A DNA stretch of 9,472 nt from DASRTE01 sp035656095 (lineage in GTDB: Bacteria > Actinomycetota > Actinomycetes > Jiangellales > Jiangellaceae). The DNA lies in contig DASRTE010000112.1 in the NCBI GenBank assembly GCA_035656095.1, positions 1 to 9,472 of the forward strand. The letters run 5' to 3'. The notes below the pieces were generated by a model. That model was not told where the DNA came from, did not search any database, and was given only the letters and a program-made list of their open reading frames with translations. A program made the translations under genes and the position numbers. Shown here one piece after another: positions 1 through 7,407 of the stretch (positions are counted from its first letter, which is position 1; each line of letters begins with the position of its first letter).

Positions 1-2
1 GG

Positions 3-785
3 CCAGCGACATCGCTGCGGCAGGATGAGCACGGAATCCGGGCCGAGGAGCTGTGGGAGCTGCGCGTCCTCGCCGGGTGGATGCCCGCCGCAGGCGCACC
101 GCTGGCCCGGTCCTTCGCGGCACGGTTCGAGCAGGCCAACATCGAGCGGCACCGCGAGCACCTCGCCGGTCGGGCCGCCCCACCGGTGTACGAGCTCGGC
201 AGCCTGGCGACGTCCTGGCCACGCCTCGCGGCCACGACGTCGCTGGAGGACTTGCATCGTGAGCTCTCCGCGTCTCCCTGGGGCGACCCTGGCGAGCTGA
301 CCGCGACCGCGCTGCACGACGCCTTGGTCATCGGCTGGCTGCGGATGGTCGCGCGCTCGGCTTCGGACGGCTTGTCCGCGGTGGGTCGCTGGGTGGCCGC
401 CGGAGCCGCACTGGTGGTCGCCCGTAGCGTCGTCGCCCTCTCGCAGGAGCCGCCCGAGTCCCTGGTCCGCGCGGCGACGCCGCTGATCGGCGCTCGGTGG
501 TCGACCGCACGGTCGATGAGCGACTTGCGAGCCGCCCTGCCGCCGACTGCGCGCTGGGGGCTCGCGGACGTCGATGAACCGGCCGGGCTGTGGCTCGCGG
601 AGGCACGCCTGCGCGGGACGGTGGAGTCGGACGGGTTCCGGATGCTCCGTTCGCCTCGATCCGGGCCTGCACCCGTGGTCGGGGCCCTCGCCGTGCTCGC
701 CGTCGACGGTTGGCGGGTTCGGGCAGCCCTCGCCTGCGCTGCCGCCGGAACCGGACCGAGTGAGGTGTTCGATGTCGTGGCGTGA
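3..785 (+). CDS. V/A-type ATPase subunit C (AC39-like central-stalk adaptor), 5' partial
   Basis: Subunit C is the funnel-shaped soluble protein that joins the rotor shaft (D/F) to the membrane ring of K subunits. The reading frame is open back to the first base, so the gene starts outside the window; about 260 residues are visible, against roughly 320-330 for the family. Visible hallmarks are mostly helical, alanine- and tryptophan-rich repeats, a segment ending FEQANIERH, then YELGSLATSWPRLA, and a C-terminal stretch (GPAPVVGALAVLAVDGWRVR) resembling the end of AC39-family proteins, where a glycine-proline turn precedes the last helix. The assignment rests on these weak similarities plus position: the gene overlaps subunit I by 14 nt, and no other subunit in the operon fills the C role. 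An internal ATG at 81 was not taken as the start because coding sequence continues upstream of it. Confidence 0.72.
   Translation, partial: PATSLRQDEHGIRAEELWELRVLAGWMPAAGAPLARSFAARFEQANIERHREHLAGRAAPPVYELGSLATSWPRLAATTSLEDLHRELSASPWGDPGELTATALHDALVIGWLRMVARSASDGLSAVGRWVAAGAALVVARSVVALSQEPPESLVRAATPLIGARWSTARSMSDLRAALPPTARWGLADVDEPAGLWLAEARLRGTVESDGFRMLRSPRSGPAPVVGALAVLAVDGWRVRAALACAAAGTGPSEVFDVVA
762..767 (+). promoter_or_regulatory. Ribosome binding site of subunit I
   Basis: GAGGTG lies 4 nt before the ATG at 772, inside the end of the subunit C gene. The alternative ATG at 805 has no purine-rich stretch ahead of it, so this site decides the start of subunit I. Confidence 0.6.
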
Positions 786-2049
786 CGGCCCCAGACCGGT
801 CCGGATGGAGCGGGTGGCCCTGGTTGCGCCGACGACCGCATTCCGACCCATGCTGGAACACGTCGGCGATGTCGGCCTGGTCGAGCTGGAACCGCCCGAC
901 ATCGAGCCCACCCGTGAGGCGGAGCTGGAGCGGCGTGCCGCCCAGGCGGTGGTTCGCGGGCACGTGAGCGCCGTGGTCGGCTGGACACCCGCATCCGCAC
1001 GACCCGGGCTCGCCGACGAGCTTGCGCCCTGGGGTGCGGCGGCGGTGCCGCTGACGCCGCCCCGCGGTGTGCAGCCGCCGACGCTGCTCCGGCGCAACCG
1101 CGGCGCCCGGTCGTTCGACCTGCTGGTCGAGACCTACACCACGGTGCCCTACACCAACGTGGACCCGACGCTGCTCGCCGGTCTGGCGTACGTCGCGATG
1201 TTCGGGATGATGTTCGGCGACGTCGGTCACGGGATGCTGTTGATTGTCGGCGCGCTGCTCGTGAGAAGTGGGCGGATCCGCCGGCTCGTGCCGTTCCGCC
1301 GAGCCTGGCCGTTCCTGGCAGGGGCGGGCACGACGGCCATGGTCTTCGGATTCCTGTACGGCGAGATGTTCGGCCCGACCGGCCTGATCCCGGTGCTCTG
1401 GCTCTCTCCGCTGGAGGAGCCCGTTGCGCTGCTGCTCGCGGCGGTGGGCGTGGGGGCACTCCTTCTCGCCGGTGCTTACGTGCTCGGCACCGTCAACCGG
1501 GTCCGCGAAGGTGGCTGGGGCTACGCGCTCTATGCCCGCACGGGTATCGCGGGAGGCCTGCTCTTCCTGGCACTCGGGCTGCTCGCCGCCGGCATCTATC
1601 TCGGCGACGGCGCCCTCACCGCGGCGGCAGTCGTCCTCGGCGTCGTCGGCCTGGTGCTGGCGTTCGTGGGCCTGCTCATGACCTCCGGGCGCGGCGCGGC
1701 GGGCGTAGTCCAGGCGGTGGTCGAGCTCTTCGACCTCGTGCTGCGGCTGGGCTCGAACCTGGTCTCGTTCGCTCGGCTGGCGGCGTTCGGGCTCACGCAT
1801 GCCGCGCTCGGAGCGATCGTCTGGGCCGGCACCACGGCCCTGTGGGGTCCTGGGCTCTCGGCATTGGCGGCGGTCCTCCTGTTCGTCGTCGGCAACGCGG
1901 TCGCCTTCACCCTGGAAGGGCTGGTGGCCGGCATCCAGGCGCTGCGCCTGGAGTACTACGAGCTGTTCTCCCGCGTCTTCGACGTCGAAGGCCGGCCCTT
2001 CCGCCCCTGGAAGCTCCCCGCCAACGAGAAAGCAGAGGTGACGGCATGA
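772..2049 (+). CDS. V/A-type ATPase subunit I (stator a-subunit), short N-domain form
   Basis: This integral membrane stator subunit carries the two ion half-channels that face the K ring. The protein is 425 residues, against about 600-660 for typical family members. Residues 12-43 resemble the start of the family's cytoplasmic domain. Residues 64-75 (HVSAVVGWTPAS) match the GW-P motif near that domain's end, so the long coiled-coil arm that normally lies between is absent. The membrane domain is complete: the hallmark entry motif spans 126-154 (Y127, D131, P132, then FGMMFGDVGHG), followed by about eight hydrophobic helices to residue 385. The channel arginines are present: R335 in SFARLAAFGL and R392 in LRLEYYELF. 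The start at 772 was chosen for its ribosome binding site; extension further upstream only reads through subunit C in another frame. The gene overlaps C by 14 nt and K by 4 nt (ATGA). Confidence 0.93.
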   Translation: MSWRDGPRPVRMERVALVAPTTAFRPMLEHVGDVGLVELEPPDIEPTREAELERRAAQAVVRGHVSAVVGWTPASARPGLADELAPWGAAAVPLTPPRGVQPPTLLRRNRGARSFDLLVETYTTVPYTNVDPTLLAGLAYVAMFGMMFGDVGHGMLLIVGALLVRSGRIRRLVPFRRAWPFLAGAGTTAMVFGFLYGEMFGPTGLIPVLWLSPLEEPVALLLAAVGVGALLLAGAYVLGTVNRVREGGWGYALYARTGIAGGLLFLALGLLAAGIYLGDGALTAAAVVLGVVGLVLAFVGLLMTSGRGAAGVVQAVVELFDLVLRLGSNLVSFARLAAFGLTHAALGAIVWAGTTALWGPGLSALAAVLLFVVGNAVAFTLEGLVAGIQALRLEYYELFSRVFDVEGRPFRPWKLPANEKAEVTA

Positions 2050-2414
2050 CCGCATGGCTCGAAAGACCCGCGGTTCGACGGACGTTGTTCGTGGTCAACG
2101 GTCTCGTGATGGTGATCGGCCTGGCCATGGTGATCGCCATCATCGCGGCCTTCCCGGCCGAGGCCGCCGGGGGGGCGCAGGACTCCGCCGAGACCGCGGA
2201 AGCCAACAGCTCGGCCCTGATCGCTGCCTCCATCGCCGTCGCAGGTTCGTCGCTGGGCGCCGCCATCGCTGTCGCCTACACCGGCGCCGCCGCCCTGGCC
2301 GCGATGAGCGAGCGACCGGAGTTGTTCGGGCGCTCCATGGTGATCGTCGGCCTGGCCGAAGGGATCGCGATCTACGGCTTGATCATCGCGATCATCCTGA
2401 TCGGCCGGGCTTGA
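2046..2414 (+). CDS. V/A-type ATPase subunit K (proteolipid, ion-carrying ring subunit)
   Basis: Multiple copies of this proteolipid form the rotating membrane ring. The protein is 122 residues. Segment 14-35 is a hydrophobic N-terminal helix followed by FPAEAAGGA, which could be a cleaved signal peptide, as in the Thermus homologue, or a retained extra helix. The true hairpin follows: helix about 56-86 rich in Ala and Gly, a polar loop with SERPELFG (88-95), and helix about 97-119 with GLAEGIAIYG. E105 is the ion-binding carboxylate. There is one carboxylate per hairpin, a layout usually associated with rings able to support ATP synthesis. The Gln and Thr that commonly accompany this glutamate in Na+-binding rings are V and G here, which hints at proton coupling (inference). 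The ATG overlaps the stop of I (ATGA), and GAGGTG sits 5 nt upstream. Confidence 0.93.
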   Translation: MTAWLERPAVRRTLFVVNGLVMVIGLAMVIAIIAAFPAEAAGGAQDSAETAEANSSALIAASIAVAGSSLGAAIAVAYTGAAALAAMSERPELFGRSMVIVGLAEGIAIYGLIIAIILIGRA

Positions 2415-2424
2415 GGACGGGGTC

Positions 2425-2646
2425 ATGAGCACCGTCGCGGTTCTCGGAGCGCGTGCACTCGTCCAGGGCTTCGCGCTCACCGGCGCACGGGTCCTGGTCG
2501 CGGAGACCGCCGCGGACGTTCGGGATCAATGGGAGCGGATGCCGAACGACGTCCTCGTGGTCATCGTCACCCCGTCCGCGGCCGCGGAGCTCCCGGGCAT
2601 CCGGTCGTCGGCGGACGGTCCGATGACGGTGGTGATGCCGACATGA
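2425..2646 (+). CDS. V/A-type ATPase subunit F (central stalk), short form
   Basis: Subunit F binds subunit D in the central rotor shaft and can regulate ATP hydrolysis. The 73-residue product begins with the family pattern STVAVLGARALVQGFALTGA (beta strand, loop, helix), continues with a helix and the strand DVLVVIVTP (residues about 42-50), and ends at PMTVVMPT, which lines up with the last strand of the Rossmann-like fold (LPAIVPIP in relatives). Relatives of about 100 residues carry a further C-terminal helix, which is missing here because TGA follows at once. The gene lies 10 nt after K, with GAGGACGGGG ahead of the ATG, and its stop overlaps the start of E (ATGA). The length and position would be hard to explain any other way, but the protein is small and divergent. 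Confidence 0.83.
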   Translation: MSTVAVLGARALVQGFALTGARVLVAETAADVRDQWERMPNDVLVVIVTPSAAAELPGIRSSADGPMTVVMPT

Positions 2647-3170
2647 AGCCGAGACTTCCCAGCGAATCCAGCGCGGCGCTGGATCCGGTTCGGGCCGCGC
2701 TGCTCTCGCAGGCCCACCACGACGCCCAGGCGGTGCTCGCGGAGGCCCGACAGCGTGCGGAGGACGACCGGGCCACGGCCCGGGTGCGGGCCGCACAGAT
2801 CCTCGAGGCAGGCCGGGACGTCGGTGAGCAGCAGGCCGGTGCCGCCGCTGCCAGGCACCTCGCGCGACGCCGACGGGACGCTCGCGACACCACTCTGGCC
2901 GCCCAGCGCGCCCTGTACGACGAACTTCGACGGCGGAGTCGCGACGCGGCGCGCGCACTACGCGATGCTCCGGACTACCCGGTGCTGCGGAAGTACCTGA
3001 TCGAGCGCGCCCGTGCGGCCCTCGGGCGGGACGCGTCGCTTCGCGAGAGCCCGGACGGCGGCGTCGTGGCCGAGGCGGGCAGCCGCCGATTGGATCTCTC
3101 GCTCCCGACGCTCGTCGACGACGAGCTCGATCGGATCGGCGGGGAAGTGCGGCTGCTGTGGACCGCGTGA
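2643..3170 (+). CDS. V/A-type ATPase subunit E (peripheral stalk)
   Basis: Subunit E pairs with subunit G to make the peripheral stalks that hold the A3B3 head against subunit I. The product is 175 residues. Residues about 12-105 are a charged, Ala/Arg/Glu-rich continuous helix with coiled-coil character (many A-E-A-R and R-R-R-D steps), as expected for the stalk. The C-terminal globular part includes PVLRKYLIERA and ends LSLPTLVDDELDRIGGEVRL followed by LW, a pattern like the family's final beta-alpha unit that contacts the head. It is slightly shorter than the usual 185-200 residues. The start at 2643 gives a 4 nt overlap with F and no convincing Shine-Dalgarno, so translation probably depends on coupling. 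The 3' end overlaps A by 13 nt. The call rests on coiled coil, C-terminus and operon position rather than on a catalytic motif. Confidence 0.82.
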   Translation: MKPRLPSESSAALDPVRAALLSQAHHDAQAVLAEARQRAEDDRATARVRAAQILEAGRDVGEQQAGAAAARHLARRRRDARDTTLAAQRALYDELRRRSRDAARALRDAPDYPVLRKYLIERARAALGRDASLRESPDGGVVAEAGSRRLDLSLPTLVDDELDRIGGEVRLLWTA

Positions 3171-4906
3171 CGCCGCTCGCCCCCCACCGGCGTCGTCCTT
3201 CGGGCCGGGTCCGGCGGGTCAACGGGCCGCTCCTCGAGGTGACCGGCCTCGAGGGGGCGGCCATGTTCGAGGTCGTCGATGTCGGACCGCTCCGGATCCC
3301 GGCCGAGACGGTCGCGATCGCGGGTGACACGGTCACGCTGCAGGCCTACGAGTACACCGGCGGACTGAGGGTCGGCGACCCGGTGGTGCGGGCCGGGCGC
3401 CCGCTGTCCGTGCGGCTCGGCCCCGGTCTGCTCGGACAGGTCTTCGACGGACTGCTGCGTCCGCTCTCGTCCGCTCCGGTCTGGTTGACTCCCACCCGGC
3501 GAGCCGATGACGTCGGACGACGCTGGCCGTTCACGCCGGCCGTCGAGGCCGGCCGGAGCGTAGGACCAGGTGACACGGTCGGCACGGTCGTCACCGAGGG
3601 CGGTCTACAACACCGCGTCCTCGTCCCACCGGGCGTCTTCGGAAAGGTCACCGAGCTGGCCGACCCGGGCGATCTCGATGACGACGCGATCGTGGCACGG
3701 GTCGGCGACACCGAGATCCTGCTCTGGGAGTACTGGCCGGTGCGCCGACTGCGCCCCTTCGCCCACCGGGAGGACGTGGTCGCCCCCCTGCACACCGGTC
3801 AGCGGGTCCTCGATCTCCTGTTCCCGGTCGGGCGAGGTTCGGCGGCGACCGTGCCGGGAGGCTTCGGCACCGGCAAGACGGTCCTGCTCCAGCAGATCGC
3901 CAAGTGGTGCGACGCGGACGTCATCGTCTACGTGGGGTGCGGCGAGCGCGGAAACGAGATGGCCGACGTGCTCGTCGACTTCGCGGGGCTGCGGGACCCG
4001 CGCTCGGGTGGCCGGTTGCTCGACCGGACAGTGACGATCGCCAACACGTCCAACATGCCGATGATGGCGCGCGAGGCGAGCATCTACACCGCCATCACCG
4101 TGGGCGAGTACTTCCGGGACATGGGCTACGACGCCGTCGTGATCGCCGACTCGACGTCGCGGTGGGCGGAGGCGCTGCGGGAATTCGCGTCACGCACCGG
4201 CGCGCTGCCGGCCGAGGAGGGCTATCCGGCCGACCTGGCCTCGGCACTGGCGGCCTTCTACCAGCGCGCGGGCCGGGTGCGGACGCTCTCCGGGTCGGAC
4301 GCCTCTGTGACGGTGGTCGGCGCAGTCTCACCGCCCGGCGGCGACCTGGCCGAACCGGTGACCACCGCGACGCAGCGCTTCGTCCAGGCAGTCTGGTCGC
4401 TCGACCGCGACCTCGCCTATTCGCGGCACTACCCGGCCGTGAGCTGGGCCGGTTCCTTCGCCCGGCAGGTCGACGCGATCGGTGCCTGGCAGGTCGACCA
4501 CGGCGACGCCGGGTGGGCCGAACGCCGGGCGAGGGCGGCGACCTTGCTCGCCGAAGCCGACCGCCTGACGGCATTGGCCGAGATCATCGGTGCCGGCACG
4601 CTTCCCGGACACGAGCGCATGGTGATGCTGGCGGGTCGTCTGATCCGCGAAGCGGTGCTCATGCAGAGCGCTCTCAACGCGAACGACGCCGCCTGCAGTC
4701 CGCAGCGCGGAGCCGCGTTGCTGCAGGCGGTCCTCGACGTGACGGACACCTGCCTGCGACTGATCGAACAGGGCGTCCCGGCGACGACGGTCGAGCAGGT
4801 CGACCTCGGTCCCCTCATCCGCATGCGCGAGGAGGCCGGCGACGACGACGAAGCGATCCGGCACCGGCTGGACCAGGTGCTGCACGAGCTGGAGGCACTC
4901 GCATGA
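3158..4906 (+). CDS. V/A-type ATPase catalytic subunit A
   Basis: This is the catalytic ATP-binding subunit of the A3B3 head. The 582-residue length matches the family. The domain order is normal: N-terminal beta barrel from about residue 15 (GRVRRVNGPLLEVTGLEG), the roughly 90-residue 'non-homologous region' specific to A subunits (about 105-195, with WPFTPAVEAGR and PPGVFGKV), then the nucleotide-binding domain. The P-loop GFGTGKT spans residues 235-241 (K240, T241). The catalytic glutamate is E263 in GERGNEM (262-268). Walker B is VVIADSTSRWAEAL with D331, followed by EEGYPADLASALA. A helical C-terminal domain completes the protein. All catalytic residues are intact. The start is a GTG: the one at 3158 has GGGGAAG 10 nt upstream, while a GTG at 3167 would give a 4 nt overlap with the stop of E but lacks a well-placed ribosome binding site. 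The product also overlaps B by 4 nt. Confidence 0.97.
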   Translation: MDRVTPLAPHRRRPSGRVRRVNGPLLEVTGLEGAAMFEVVDVGPLRIPAETVAIAGDTVTLQAYEYTGGLRVGDPVVRAGRPLSVRLGPGLLGQVFDGLLRPLSSAPVWLTPTRRADDVGRRWPFTPAVEAGRSVGPGDTVGTVVTEGGLQHRVLVPPGVFGKVTELADPGDLDDDAIVARVGDTEILLWEYWPVRRLRPFAHREDVVAPLHTGQRVLDLLFPVGRGSAATVPGGFGTGKTVLLQQIAKWCDADVIVYVGCGERGNEMADVLVDFAGLRDPRSGGRLLDRTVTIANTSNMPMMAREASIYTAITVGEYFRDMGYDAVVIADSTSRWAEALREFASRTGALPAEEGYPADLASALAAFYQRAGRVRTLSGSDASVTVVGAVSPPGGDLAEPVTTATQRFVQAVWSLDRDLAYSRHYPAVSWAGSFARQVDAIGAWQVDHGDAGWAERRARAATLLAEADRLTALAEIIGAGTLPGHERMVMLAGRLIREAVLMQSALNANDAACSPQRGAALLQAVLDVTDTCLRLIEQGVPATTVEQVDLGPLIRMREEAGDDDEAIRHRLDQVLHELEALA

Positions 4907-6327
4907 CGACATCCGACGCGGCCGCTCAGGGTCAGGCACCCGCGACCGGTGGGGTCGAGTACTCCGACGTCCGGTCGCTGCAGGGGTCGCTGCTGGTGCT
5001 CGACGGCGTCCACGGCGTCGGGTGGGACGAGTTCGCCGTCGTCAAGGTCGACGACGGCACCCAGCGCCACGGTCTGGTCCTCGAGATCGACGACCAGCTC
5101 GCGGTGGTCCAGGTTCTGGAGGGCACGGGAGGGATGCGACCGAGCGGCGTGCGGGTCCGGTTCACCGGCCGGCCGCTGCACGTGCCTCTCGGACCCGGCT
5201 GGCTCGGGCGAGTGTGCAACGGCCGCGGGGCACCGCTCGACGGCGGACCTCCTGTGCTGGGCGACGCCACGGCGCCGGCGTCCGGCTGGCCGCTCAATCC
5301 GGTGCATCGCGAACCGCCGTCCGAGCCGGTCCTGACCGGGATCTCGGCCATCGACGCGCTCACCACCCTGGTTCGCGGGCAGAAGCTGCCGATCTTCTCG
5401 GTGCCGGGGCTGCCACACCTGCAGCTCGCCGCGCAGATCGCCGGACAGGCCGCCGCTACCGGGAGCGCGTTCCGGGTCGTGTTCGCGGCGATGGGCCTCA
5501 CCCACGCCGACACGGCGTTCGTGCGGGATGCCTTGGCAGAGCGCTCCGAGGCCGGCGAGCTCGTCATGCTGCTCAACACCGCGGACGACCCGATCATCGA
5601 GCGGATACTCGCACCTCGGATCGCGCTCACCGTCGCCGAGCACTTCGCGTTCGTCGAAGGCAGCCACGTGCTCGTCGTCATGTCGGACATGACGAGCTAC
5701 TGCGAGGCGGTCCGGGAGGTGGCGGCGGCCCGCCGCGAGATCCCGGCCCGCCGTGCCTATCCGGGCTACCTCTACAGCGACCTCGCGTCGCTGTACGAGA
5801 GGTGCGGCCGGATTCGCGGCCGCCCCGGCTCGGTCACGATCATGCCGGTGCTCACCATGCCGGCCGGCGACATCACCCACCCGGTTCCGGACCTCACCGG
5901 ATACATCACCGAGGGACAGATCATCCTGTCGCCGGAGCTGCACGCCCGAGGGGTGTACCCCCCGGTCGACGTGTTGTCGTCGCTGTCGCGGCTGATGCGC
6001 AAGGGCGCCGGGCCGAATCGCACCCGCGACGACCATCTCGACGTCGCCGCACAGGTGATCGCGGCGCTGGCGAGAGCGCAACAGGCAGCCGAGCTCGCCG
6101 ACCTGATCGGGGTCACAGCCCTCAGCGAGACCGACCGGAGCTACATCGACTATCGCAGCGTCGTCGAGCAGCGTCTGTTGCACCAGGAGGCGACGGAGTC
6201 GCGGACCCTGGACCAGACCCTGGGCCGGGCCTGGCAGGCCTTGAGCGTGCTTCCCCGCCGGGAGCTGACCATGCTGTCACCCGCCGTGCTGCAAGCTCGG
6301 CTGCCCGTCGAAGGCAGGCCGACGTGA
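4903..6327 (+). CDS. V/A-type ATPase regulatory subunit B
   Basis: Subunit B is the non-catalytic nucleotide-site subunit that alternates with A. The product is 474 residues, normal for the family, with a flexible Ala/Gly/Thr-rich leader of about 17 residues before the barrel domain (VEYSDVRSLQGSLLVLDGV). In place of a P-loop it has IFSVPGLPHLQLAAQIA, the degenerate form expected for B. The family signature region is very well kept: LTMPAGDITHPVPDLTGYI, then TEGQIILSPELH, then YPPVDVLSSLSRLM. R363 in SLSRLM corresponds to the arginine finger that reaches into the catalytic site of A. The ATG overlaps the TGA of A (ATGA), with GGAGG 7 nt upstream at 4891-4895. The same frame stays open far upstream, but only as a shadow of subunit A. 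Confidence 0.97.
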   Translation: MTTSDAAAQGQAPATGGVEYSDVRSLQGSLLVLDGVHGVGWDEFAVVKVDDGTQRHGLVLEIDDQLAVVQVLEGTGGMRPSGVRVRFTGRPLHVPLGPGWLGRVCNGRGAPLDGGPPVLGDATAPASGWPLNPVHREPPSEPVLTGISAIDALTTLVRGQKLPIFSVPGLPHLQLAAQIAGQAAATGSAFRVVFAAMGLTHADTAFVRDALAERSEAGELVMLLNTADDPIIERILAPRIALTVAEHFAFVEGSHVLVVMSDMTSYCEAVREVAAARREIPARRAYPGYLYSDLASLYERCGRIRGRPGSVTIMPVLTMPAGDITHPVPDLTGYITEGQIILSPELHARGVYPPVDVLSSLSRLMRKGAGPNRTRDDHLDVAAQVIAALARAQQAAELADLIGVTALSETDRSYIDYRSVVEQRLLHQEATESRTLDQTLGRAWQALSVLPRRELTMLSPAVLQARLPVEGRPT

Positions 6328-6938
6328 GCGTCCTGGCGGCGTCCGGACGAGCCGGCCGGCTGCGGCTGCTGCGGCAGCTCGCAACAGCCGACCGGGCCAG
6401 CGAACTGCTCGATCGCAAGCAACGGATACTCGCCGGTGAGCTGCAGCGGCTCGAACTACTGGCCGGCCGCACCGGGGAGGACTGGGAACGGTCCGCACGG
6501 CAGGCGGCGACCTGGCTGCGTCGCAGCGCCGCCCTGGACGGGCAGCGGGGCCTGGCCGCGGCGACTCCCGGCGGACTGGCCGGCGTGCGGATCCAGTTCA
6601 GCCGAACCATGGGTGTTCGTTACCCCGCGCACGCCGCGGTGACCTACCCCGAGGAGCCGGTCCGCGCCGGCAGCTCGGCTCTCGTGTTCGCGACGCAAGC
6701 GCATCGCCGAGCCCTCGACGCCGCGACCCATCATGCGGCGGCCACCAGAGCTGTCGCCTCGCTGACGCAGGAGCTCATGCACACGCGTGCCCGCCAGCGC
6801 GCCATCGAGAACCGCTTGGTCCCTCGGCTGACGGAAGCGCTGCGGTCCCTCGAGGCACGGCTGGACGAGTTCGATCGCGAAGAGAATCTCCGGCTCCACT
6901 GGGCTGCACATCGAACCGTGGGGGGTGAGCGATCATGA
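6324..6938 (+). CDS. V/A-type ATPase subunit D (central rotor shaft)
   Basis: Subunit D is the long coiled-coil shaft that rotates within A3B3. The product is 204 residues, near the usual 200-220. The N-terminal helix has the family pattern RLRLLRQLATADRASELLDR-K (residues 12-32), corresponding to 'K..L..A..G..LL..K' in relatives. The middle part is a less conserved globular region (about 85-120). The C-terminal helix contains TRARQRAIENRLVPRL and then LEARLDEFDREENLRLHW, equivalent to the RRVNALE...IP-L...L-E-ERE segment of other D subunits. The start is GTG at 6324, overlapping the stop of B by 4 nt, with AAGGCAGG about 5 nt upstream. The frame extends further upstream only as an antiphase reading of B. 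The stop overlaps the next gene's ATG. Confidence 0.93.
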   Translation: MSVLAASGRAGRLRLLRQLATADRASELLDRKQRILAGELQRLELLAGRTGEDWERSARQAATWLRRSAALDGQRGLAAATPGGLAGVRIQFSRTMGVRYPAHAAVTYPEEPVRAGSSALVFATQAHRRALDAATHHAAATRAVASLTQELMHTRARQRAIENRLVPRLTEALRSLEARLDEFDREENLRLHWAAHRTVGGERS

Positions 6939-7366
6939 TCAGCCGGATCCTGGTCGCAGTCGACGACTCGCCGGCCGCGTTCCACGCCGCCGACGTCGCG
7001 ATCGCGCTGGCGGCCGATCGGGACTGCACGCTCTGCGTCGTCACCGTGCTCCAGAACCACGCGCTGGACAAGCGAATCAGCGCCGCATCCGAGCTCGTTG
7101 CCGGCCGACGAGTGCTGGCCGGCAACGCCGCCCTCAGACACGTCCAGCGGCGGGCCGAAGCCGCAGGGGTCGTCGTCGACACGGTCCAGGTCTCCGGCGC
7201 CCCTGCGCCGGCGGTGTTGGCCGAGTCCCGTCGATCGGGAGCGGACCTGGTGGTCATCGCACGAGCCTCACGCCAGGGTGTCGGCGTTCCGTATGTCGGC
7301 GTCGAGGCGCAACGGATCCTCGAGTTCGCCGAGGTGCCGGTGCTGGTTGTTCCTCCACCGCCATGA
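6935..7366 (+). CDS. Universal stress protein (UspA family), single domain, degenerate nucleotide motif
   Basis: This small soluble alpha/beta protein belongs to the Usp family, whose members commonly bind ATP and act in stress survival. The product is 143 residues. Strand 1 with the nucleotide-contact aspartate is ILVAVDDSPAA (5-15), and the C-terminal strand is VPVLVVP (134-140). The usual G-2x-G-9x-G-(S/T) loop aligns with exact spacing to A109-S112-G122-V123, so only one of four signature positions is kept and ATP binding is doubtful. The ATG overlaps the stop of ATPase subunit D (ATGA), and GGGGGTGAG at 6921-6929 is a strong ribosome binding site, so it is most likely translated from the ATPase transcript. 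It converges on the aldolase gene, whose stop lies 41 nt away; no clear terminator hairpin with a T-run is visible between them. Confidence 0.9.
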   Translation: MISRILVAVDDSPAAFHAADVAIALAADRDCTLCVVTVLQNHALDKRISAASELVAGRRVLAGNAALRHVQRRAEAAGVVVDTVQVSGAPAPAVLAESRRSGADLVVIARASRQGVGVPYVGVEAQRILEFAEVPVLVVPPPP

Positions 7367-7407
7367 CCGCGAACCGTTGTGCCGCGTGCCGCCGAGCGCC
7401 GCGAAGG

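Noticed and set aside
574..771. A longer subunit I starting at ATG 574
   Set aside because: The extra 66 residues are a Cys/Pro/Ser-rich shadow of subunit C, and a ribosome binding site sits just before ATG 772.
328..2055. A 575-codon open frame on the minus strand across subunits C and I
   Set aside because: It lies antisense to well-supported genes, is dominated by Arg, Gln, Pro and His runs, and has no recognisable motif. It is a by-product of the G/C third-position bias.
3904..4902. A long N-terminal extension of subunit B
   Set aside because: This frame overlaps the nucleotide-binding half of subunit A and is Arg/Gly-rich without family similarity; the start at 4903 has GGAGG and the ATGA overlap.
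4429..6183. A 584-codon open frame on the minus strand across subunits A and B
   Set aside because: It is antisense to two genes with complete catalytic and signature motifs, and its composition is typical of a high-GC shadow frame.
7367..7407. A terminator between the convergent Usp and aldolase genes
   Set aside because: Only short, weak GC-rich complementarity is present and there is no T-run on either strand.
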